From assembly GCA_045586595.1 (NCBI GenBank), contig JAZNAQ010000017.1:1-55537 (forward strand): a DNA stretch of 55,537 bases, read 5' to 3'. The notes beneath the pieces are model-generated. The model did no database searches and was not told where the DNA came from. It was given only the letters and a program-made list of their open reading frames with translations. Positions 50,374 through 55,537 of this stretch are shown piece by piece; positions within the stretch are counted from its first letter, which is position 1, and each line of letters begins with the position of its first letter. The DNA is from SIG480 sp045586595 (lineage in GTDB: Bacteria; Bacillota; Clostridia; Oscillospirales; JAAYXM01). The position numbers and the translations under genes are program-made.

Positions 50374-51654
50374 CTATCTACCGCGTATATTAAATCGCGC
50401 ATTGAGAACAAGCCAGTTCTGCGGGAACGGGCGCATCAGGTTCCAATACCCCGCGCCGTAGAGTGAATATTCTCTGATGAGCGAAAGCTTTGCATCTATG
50501 CTTCGCGCGTCCTCAAACCACACCTCATGTGGCGTGCCGTCAGGCGCAGTATAGTTAAAGTAAGGGCTCTCGGCCGTTTCGTCATACGCTATCTCAGCAC
50601 CTGCGGCGCGGGCTATTTCTACAGCGCGGACATTTGAGATTGACTGCGCGCGCGTCTGCCCCTGCACAAACGGCAACGGCCAGTCATAGCCGTAGTTCGG
50701 GATGCCGAGATATATTTTTCTCCTCGGGATTACGGTAACTGCATACTCTATGACGCGGCGCACATTAGGAAGCGGTGCGACGGCAAGCGGTGGCCCATAG
50801 GTATACCCCCACTCATACGTCATAAGAAGAACAAAGTCAGCCGCCGCGCCCAACAGCTCATAGTCATGCCCCTCATATAGAAGCCCGCGCTGGTCTGCAG
50901 AGGTTTTGGGGGCAAGCGCAACAATTACGATTTTCCCCTCAGTATTTAGCCGCGTGCGAAGCTCAGAAACAAGCTCTGCATAGACAGCGGCATTTCTTGC
51001 CGGAACATACTCAAAGTCTATATCAAGCCCCGCATAGCCCTTTTCGTCAATCGTGGCTATTACATTTTCAATTAAATTTGCACGCGACTGGGGGTCATTG
51101 AGCACAATATCTGCAAGCGCACTGTCAAAGCCTCCGTCCTCGGTAAGGGTTGAGAGATGCATAAGCGGCAGTGTGCCATACTCACGCGCAAGGATAAGCA
51201 GTGCAGAATCATTGAGGTCTACCAGCCCTCCCGACGGAGTTATTCCGTATGTGAAAGGCACGAGATATGTGTTATACGGAAGTGTTTGCCGAAGCAGAGG
51301 TATGTTTATAAACGGGTAGGCATAGCCGTAAACCGAGGCAGTGTATGTCGGGGTATCGTCATAGGCAATGACGAGGCTTTGCCCGGGGTATATCTGCGGC
51401 AAACCGCCAAGGTTTATGTTGTTTCTGTAAAGGCGGTTCTCGCTTATGCCATACCGGCTTGCGATTGATGCCGCCGTTTCCCCCTGCTCTACCGTGTGTA
51501 TGGTTGTCGGGAAAAGTATCACCACGGTCTGCCCCACAACAAGAGGCGCATCAAACGGTATTTCATTTGTTACCGAAAGCCGCTCTGCGCTCACACCAAA
51601 CTGCGCGGCAATCGACGTCAGAGTATCTCCCGGTCGGACCACATAAATTTCCAT
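50374..51654 (-). CDS. LysM-GH18 hydrolase (YaaH/SleL-type spore cortex enzyme family)
   Basis: 426 residues from the ATG at 51654 with 'aggtg' 8 bases upstream. Two LysM repeats (about 1-48, IYVVRPGDTLTSIAAQFGVS; about 52-98, HTVEQGETAASIASRYGIS) bind N-acetylglucosamine chains. A glycoside hydrolase family 18 barrel follows (about 105-420) with the catalytic DxxDxDxE-type motif GLDIDFEYV (D211, D213, E215) and LLMTYEWGYTYGPP and IPNYGYDW substrate loops. There is no signal peptide, as in Bacillus YaaH and SleL, which act on spore cortex. The cell is therefore probably spore-forming or descended from spore-formers. Convergent with no other gene; rnpB follows it on the same strand. Confidence 0.9.
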   Translation of the reverse strand: MEIYVVRPGDTLTSIAAQFGVSAERLSVTNEIPFDAPLVVGQTVVILFPTTIHTVEQGETAASIASRYGISENRLYRNNINLGGLPQIYPGQSLVIAYDDTPTYTASVYGYAYPFINIPLLRQTLPYNTYLVPFTYGITPSGGLVDLNDSALLILAREYGTLPLMHLSTLTEDGGFDSALADIVLNDPQSRANLIENVIATIDEKGYAGLDIDFEYVPARNAAVYAELVSELRTRLNTEGKIVIVALAPKTSADQRGLLYEGHDYELLGAAADFVLLMTYEWGYTYGPPLAVAPLPNVRRVIEYAVTVIPRRKIYLGIPNYGYDWPLPFVQGQTRAQSISNVRAVEIARAAGAEIAYDETAESPYFNYTAPDGTPHEVWFEDARSIDAKLSLIREYSLYGAGYWNLMRPFPQNWLVLNARFNIRGR

Positions 51655-51766
51655 AAACATCACACCTATAATATAGTAGTTAAAACAATATATGCTAAAT
51701 TACGGCAAATGAGAACAGCAGATTTAGTATTGGAAATGTTTTTTCGGAAAAAAGTTAAAAAATGTA

Positions 51767-51795
51767 TTGATTTTTGCGTGATAATGTGATATCAT
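51767..51795 (+). promoter_or_regulatory. Promoter of rpmE
   Basis: TTGATT (51767-51772), 17-base spacer, TATCAT (51790-51795). Confidence 0.7.
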
Positions 51796-51835
51796 CTACT
51801 TTGCTATTTAATGCGTACCGAAAGAGGTGAATTTC

Positions 51836-52045
51836 ATGAAGGCAGGTATCCATCCCGATTACAAGCAGACAACAATTACCTGTGCATGCGGCGAGGTTAT
51901 AGAGACGGGCTCCACAAAGGAGAACATAAAGGTCGAGATTTGCTCAAAGTGCCATCCGTTCTACACCGGCAAGCAGAAGCTTGTTGATACAGGCGGCCGT
52001 GTTGATAGGTTCAACAAAAAGTTTGGTTTGTCTCAGGACAAGTAA
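51836..52045 (+). CDS. rpmE: 50S ribosomal protein L31 (zinc-binding type)
   Basis: 69 residues from the ATG at 51836 with 'agaggtga' upstream. MKAGIHPDYKQTTITCACGE and EICSKCHPFYTGKQKLVDTGGRV (in parts) are the L31 signatures. The Cys residues (CACG and CSKC) mark the zinc-containing C+ form, so zinc-independent paralogue regulation does not apply to this copy. Single gene with its own terminator. Confidence 0.97.
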   Translation: MKAGIHPDYKQTTITCACGEVIETGSTKENIKVEICSKCHPFYTGKQKLVDTGGRVDRFNKKFGLSQDK

Positions 52046-52065
52046 TCTGATTACGCCAAATTGTA

Positions 52066-52095
52066 CCGAAGTCGAAAATCGACTTCGGTTTTTGT
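52066..52095 (+). terminator. Terminator of rpmE
   Basis: Stem ccgaagtcga / tcgacttcgg (about 52066-52088) with an aaa-type loop, followed by T5. Confidence 0.88.
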
Positions 52096-52123
52096 TGTAT
52101 ATTAAGGCTTTTTATGGTAAAAT
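52095..52123 (+). promoter_or_regulatory. Promoter of the aldo/keto reductase-ung operon
   Basis: TTGTAT (52095-52100), 17-base spacer, TAAAAT (52118-52123) with a TGG just before it (extended -10-like). Confidence 0.6.
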
Positions 52124-52151
52124 TTAATCAGAGAATACGGAGGTTTTACAT

Positions 52152-53168
52152 ATGCGGAAAATAAAGCTCGGACGAACAAATCTCTATGCAACGGAAGTAA
52201 GCTTCGGCGCGTTGCCCATACAGCGCATATCACGGGATGACGCGCGTGATCTTTTGATGCTCGCATATGAGCTGGGTGTAAACTTCTTTGATACGGCAAA
52301 TTTCTATACCGACAGCGAAGAAAAGATTGGCTATGCTCTCTCCGGCGTTCGCGACAAGGTAATACTTGCCACAAAGTCTGCAACGGACAGCGTTGCATTT
52401 ATGGAAAAGAACCTCGAGCAGAGCCTCCGCATGATGAAGACTGACTATATTGATATATATCAGCTCCACAACCCCGCAACACTCCCGAATGACGATATAC
52501 TCAACTTTCTCTATAAAGCACAGCGCGACGGCAAAATCAGATACCTGGGCTTTACCAACCACAGAATTGAGCTTGCAAACCGTGCTCTTGACCTGGATAT
52601 ATTCGACACAATGCAGTTTCCTTTCTCTTTGCTTGCAAGCGAGCGCGACACTCAGCTTGTTAAGCGTTGCAAAGAAGAAAACGTAGGTTTTATCGCTATG
52701 AAGGCGATGTCAGGCGGCCTCATTTCAGACCCTGAGGCGGCGTTTAGCTATATATCACAGTTTGATAACGTAGTTCCTATATTCGGTGTGCAGAAGAAAG
52801 AAGAGCTTTTGGAGTTCCTCGGCTATGCAGAAAACCCACCTGTCTTTGACGCAGCGATGCAGGCTCGGGTTGACAAACAGCGAAGCGAGCTTTCGGGCGA
52901 CTTCTGCCGCGGGTGCGGTTATTGCCAGCCGTGTCCCGTCGGCATAGACATATGGCAGTGTGCAAGAATAAGCCTTATGATTGGCAGGGCTCCTGCGGCG
53001 CCGTGGGTAAGCGATAAATGGCGCGCTGAGATGGATAAAATAAAAGACTGCAAAAACTGCGGGCTTTGCAAGTCGCGTTGCCCTTATGGGCTTGACACGC
53101 CCGCACTTCTGCGGCGCGAGCTTAAAAGATATGATGAGCTTTATGAAAAGCTAAGAGGCGACAAATGA
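52152..53168 (+). CDS. Aldo/keto reductase with C-terminal 2x[4Fe-4S] ferredoxin domain
   Basis: 338 residues. The AKR barrel (about 1-235) has the start KLGRTNLYATEVSFGALPIQ, active-site DTANFYTDSEEKIG (Asp and Tyr), KVILATKSAT (Lys) and IYQLHNPAT (His). The C-terminal part (about 250-320) contains CRGCGYCQPCPVG and CKNCGLCKSRCPYG, two [4Fe-4S] motifs. Such fusions are frequent in anaerobes; electrons may come from ferredoxin-like donors rather than NADPH, but the substrate is unknown. It overlaps ung by 4 bases. Confidence 0.92.
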   Translation: MRKIKLGRTNLYATEVSFGALPIQRISRDDARDLLMLAYELGVNFFDTANFYTDSEEKIGYALSGVRDKVILATKSATDSVAFMEKNLEQSLRMMKTDYIDIYQLHNPATLPNDDILNFLYKAQRDGKIRYLGFTNHRIELANRALDLDIFDTMQFPFSLLASERDTQLVKRCKEENVGFIAMKAMSGGLISDPEAAFSYISQFDNVVPIFGVQKKEELLEFLGYAENPPVFDAAMQARVDKQRSELSGDFCRGCGYCQPCPVGIDIWQCARISLMIGRAPAAPWVSDKWRAEMDKIKDCKNCGLCKSRCPYGLDTPALLRRELKRYDELYEKLRGDK

Positions 53169-53824
53169 TAGATTTCGGAAATGATTGGAATGACGTGCTC
53201 TCCAATGAGTTCTCAAAGGACTATTACCTGCAGCTGCGCGAGTTTTTGAAGGAAGAATACAAATCACACACGGTTTATCCCGATATGTATGATATATATA
53301 ACGCACTGAAACTTACCGCATACAGTGATGTGAAGGTTGTCATACTCGGGCAGGACCCGTACCACGGTGAGGGGCAGGCTCACGGGCTTGCTTTCTCCGT
53401 AAAAGACGGGGTTGCGCTCCCGCCGTCACTGCGCAACATGTACAAAGAAATATATGAAGAAACGGGTAATGCTCAGCCTGAGTCGGGCGACCTTACGCGC
53501 TGGGCAAAGCAAGGCGTGCTTCTTCTCAACACGGCACTGACCGTCCGCGCGGGCGAGGCCAACTCACACAGCGGCAAAGGCTGGGAAGTCTTTACCGATT
53601 GCATTATAGAAAAGCTCAACCTACGCGAGAAACCAATGGTATTCCTGCTCTGGGGCAGAAATGCGCGCACAAAGGAAAAGCTTATAACAAACCCAAATCA
53701 CAAAGTTTTCTGCGCAGCGCACCCCAGCCCACTCTCTGCATACAATGGTTTCTTTGGTTGCGGCCACTTCAACGCCGCAAACCGCGAGCTTATTCTCGCA
53801 GGCGAAATGCCTGTTATATGGTAA
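53165..53824 (+). CDS. ung: Uracil-DNA glycosylase (family 1)
   Basis: 219 residues. Removes uracil from DNA. The water-activating Asp lies in VVILGQDPYHGEGQAHGLAF (about 58-77) and the minor-groove loop is AAHPSPLSAYNGFFG with the conserved His. LLLNTALTVRAGEANSH is the third family block. It is translationally coupled to the aldo/keto reductase gene by a 4-base overlap. Confidence 0.97.
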   Translation: MIDFGNDWNDVLSNEFSKDYYLQLREFLKEEYKSHTVYPDMYDIYNALKLTAYSDVKVVILGQDPYHGEGQAHGLAFSVKDGVALPPSLRNMYKEIYEETGNAQPESGDLTRWAKQGVLLLNTALTVRAGEANSHSGKGWEVFTDCIIEKLNLREKPMVFLLWGRNARTKEKLITNPNHKVFCAAHPSPLSAYNGFFGCGHFNAANRELILAGEMPVIW

Positions 53825-53857
53825 ATGCCCTACATTTTCACGGGAGGATGAATTTTC

Positions 53858-54622
53858 ATGATACTTACAATAGACATAGGCAATACAAATATTGTTCTTG
53901 GCGGTTTTGAAGACGATGAGCTTTCTTTCGTTGCCAGACTTGCAACAAACGCCACCGAGACCGAAGATGAGTATGCAACAAAGATATGCAGTATCCTTAA
54001 ACTTCATGACGTAGACAGTTCAAAAATCGAAGGGGCTATAATATCCTCAGTTGTCCCGCCGCTCAACTCAGTCATGAAGCAGGCGGTAAAGATAGCATAC
54101 GGCGTTGACCCCCTGCTTGTAGGCCCCGGCATAAAAACAGGCATCAACATACACTGCGACAACCCCGCGTCTGTCGGCTCTGACCTGATATGCGCCTGCG
54201 TCGCCGCTCATCATATATATGGCAGCCCGTCTCTCACCGTGGACATGGGCACAGCCACCAAGATGATGTTAATGGACAAAAGCGGCACCTTTATCGGCGT
54301 ATCCATAATCCCGGGTGTTAGCATCGCGCTCAAAGCGCTTGCAAGCGGCACGGCACAGCTTCCGCAGATAAGCCTTGAAGCGCCTAAATCCGTTATCGGA
54401 AAAAACACTATCGACTGCATGAAGTCGGGCGTTGTCTTCGGAAACGCCAGCATGATAGACGGCATGATAGACCGCTTCAACGAAGAAATGGGCGAGAACT
54501 TAAAGGTTTATGCTACCGGCGGGCTTGCCCCTACCATTGTCCAGCACTGCAAGCACGACATAACGCTTGACAAGAATATGGTTCTTAAGGGGCTTAATAT
54601 TTTATATAAGAAGAATAAGTAA
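53858..54622 (+). CDS. coaX: Type III pantothenate kinase
   Basis: 254 residues. ATP-dependent first step of coenzyme A synthesis; the CoaX type is insensitive to CoA feedback. Motifs: LTIDIGNTNIVLGGF (phosphate 1), VGPGIKTGINIHCDNP (substrate), TVDMGTATKMMLMD (phosphate 2) and YATGGLAPTI. 'gggagga' precedes the ATG. The next gene on the strand is an ECF transporter S component, which suggests pantothenate uptake and phosphorylation work together. Confidence 0.96.
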   Translation: MILTIDIGNTNIVLGGFEDDELSFVARLATNATETEDEYATKICSILKLHDVDSSKIEGAIISSVVPPLNSVMKQAVKIAYGVDPLLVGPGIKTGINIHCDNPASVGSDLICACVAAHHIYGSPSLTVDMGTATKMMLMDKSGTFIGVSIIPGVSIALKALASGTAQLPQISLEAPKSVIGKNTIDCMKSGVVFGNASMIDGMIDRFNEEMGENLKVYATGGLAPTIVQHCKHDITLDKNMVLKGLNILYKKNK

Positions 54623-54714
54623 ATAGCTTTGTTGTATATTACTCCACTTGGAGATAATATAAATTTTATATGCGTTGTACCGCAATAAGCGGACGACAGC
54701 AAGGAGGAATTTTT

Positions 54715-55404
54715 ATGAAAACAACAAACAAGAGACTGCCAACCGAAACTCTGGTTCTCGGTGCCGTACTGACCGCACTCGTAGTAGTGCTGCAGTTTAT
54801 GGGTGCGTTTATACGCTTCGGCCCGTTCTCAATCTCGCTTGTGCTGATTCCCATAGTTATCGGCGCGGCGACCTGCGGTGTCGGTATAAGCACATGGCTC
54901 GGCCTGGTGTTCGGCGTAGTCGTTCTCGCAAGCGGTGATGCGGCGGCGTTCTTGGTCGTAAACGTACCCGGAACAATTATAACGGTGCTTGCAAAGGGTA
55001 TGGCGTGCGGTGCATTCGCAGGGCTTGCATATAAAGGCGTACTTGCACTTTTGAACACGCGGTCAGAAAAACTTATCGGACGTATCAAAAAAGAGTATGG
55101 GCTTTGCGAAAGTTGCGAGCCGGGTGTACTTAAGTTCATTGCAAGAAACAACAAGTATATAGCCGTGCTTGTCGCAGCGATTGTATGTCCGGTAGTCAAC
55201 ACAGGCATTTTCCTTTTGGGCTGCCTCATCTTCTTTATGGATACGGTTGCAGGTTGGGCCGCGGCGGCAGGGCTTGGCGGCGGAGTTGCCCATTATATGA
55301 TTTTCGGGCTGGTTGGGGCAAACTTCTTTTTTGAACTCGGCTCAAACATTATCCTCAGCCCCGTTGTTGTGAGACTTCTTAACATAAGAAACAAAAAGGG
55401 TTAA
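54715..55404 (+). CDS. ECF transporter S component, possibly for pantothenate
   Basis: 229 residues from the ATG at 54715 with 'aaggagg' upstream. Five to six hydrophobic helices are in the order seen in ECF S components: LVLGAVLTALVVVLQFMGA first, then FGPFSISLVLIPIVIGAATCG, the loop with FGVVVLASGDAAAFL, and a late pair of helices. S components bind a vitamin and dock to the shared EcfAAT module, which is not encoded here. Substrate assignment rests only on the neighbouring coaX, as in clostridial PanT-type genes. A weak promoter-like TTGTAT-17-TAATAT lies near 54632-54660, and no riboswitch is visible. Confidence 0.82.
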   Translation: MKTTNKRLPTETLVLGAVLTALVVVLQFMGAFIRFGPFSISLVLIPIVIGAATCGVGISTWLGLVFGVVVLASGDAAAFLVVNVPGTIITVLAKGMACGAFAGLAYKGVLALLNTRSEKLIGRIKKEYGLCESCEPGVLKFIARNNKYIAVLVAAIVCPVVNTGIFLLGCLIFFMDTVAGWAAAAGLGGGVAHYMIFGLVGANFFFELGSNIILSPVVVRLLNIRNKKG

Positions 55405-55413
55405 AAGACAAAA

Positions 55414-55450
55414 TAGAAAGCGTACCAACCTTCGGCTGGTACGCTTTCTA
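55414..55450. terminator. Long hairpin after the ECF S gene
   Basis: 17-bp stem tagaaagcgtaccaacc (55414-55430) / ggctggtacgctttcta (55434-55450) with a single mismatch (G-U on the minus strand) and a 3-base loop. No clear T-run follows on the plus strand. Confidence 0.6.
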
Positions 55451-55452
55451 TA

Positions 55453-55537
55453 TGGCGGAGGGAGTGGGATTCTACCCGCGGACTAAAAAGCCTGCCACCG
55501 GCAGCCTTTTTGCGCTCTGCGGAGCGCCGTCCTGTTC
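55453..55537 (-). other. Degenerate tRNA-Ser-like 3' end and hairpin-rich segment
   Basis: Read on the minus strand, 55479-55453 is gcgggtagaatcccactccc then tccgcca. This is close to the T-arm, acceptor stem and CCA end of a tRNA-Ser, except that the T-loop TTCGAATC is damaged to TAGAATC. Next to it are a hairpin with A5/T5 flanks (55484-55511) and a GC hairpin gcgctc/gagcgc (55512-55527). No intact tRNA body is visible. It may be an attachment-site or tRNA remnant, or part of a dispersed repeat cut by the window edge. Confidence 0.4.

Overview
The window looks like chromosomal DNA of a low-to-mid GC anaerobic Clostridia member (Bacillota). The evidence is a partial 16S rRNA with a clostridial-type sequence, two surface proteins with SLH domains, rubrerythrin and rubredoxin proteins, a ferredoxin-linked membrane [NiFe] hydrogenase, a YaaH/SleL-type LysM-GH18 protein that hints at sporulation, and many consensus sigma-A promoters (TTGACA-17-TATAAT type). 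An Oscillospirales-like gut bacterium is my best guess, but genus cannot be fixed from the sequence alone. I see no CRISPR array, no insertion sequence and no phage genes.

Layout. 1-626 is the 5' part of a 16S gene (minus strand) with two tandem rRNA promoters upstream. 1163-6550 holds an SLH surface protein, a Gfo/Idh oxidoreductase and dusB. 6591-15790 is a long minus-strand operon for an Mbh-type (Mrp-linked, group 4) [NiFe] hydrogenase, with hypA and hypB inside it. Directly upstream, 15951-21148 carries hypE, hypD, hypC, hypF and a CRP/FNR-family regulator. hypE has an in-frame amber codon. A perfect palindrome separates this regulator from a divergent rubrerythrin / high-molecular-weight rubredoxin pair. 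22520-28329 is housekeeping: PHP phosphoesterase, YhaN-like ATPase, prfB, trxA, a DivIVA-like protein and an orphan fumarase-type beta subunit. 28575-34905 has gdhA and a lower-glycolysis operon pgk-tpiA-gpmI-eno.

35035-47479 is the most interesting stretch for regulation. A cobalamin riboswitch with a terminator precedes a secreted protein made of an alpha/alpha-barrel-like region, a transcobalamin-like DUF4430 domain and three SLH domains. This looks like a cell-wall-anchored B12 catcher. Next is an aromatic amino acid operon (aroF-tyrA-aroB-aroA-aroC-pheA) preceded by a complete ribosome-mediated attenuator whose leader peptide carries the run FYYFYFF. 47666-55404 carries metG, an orphan ribbon-helix-helix protein, RNase P RNA, a LysM-GH18 hydrolase, rpmE, a ferredoxin-fused aldo/keto reductase, ung, coaX and an ECF transporter S component that may import pantothenate. 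The right edge holds what looks like a degenerate tRNA-Ser 3' end.

How it works together (inference): reduced ferredoxin from fermentation would be oxidised by the Mbh complex, giving H2 and an ion gradient. The hyp genes build its active site. The CRP/FNR regulator may couple hydrogenase maturation to the oxidative-stress genes across the shared intergenic region. Glycolysis, glutamate dehydrogenase and the aromatic operon supply carbon and nitrogen flow. B12 capture is controlled by the vitamin itself.
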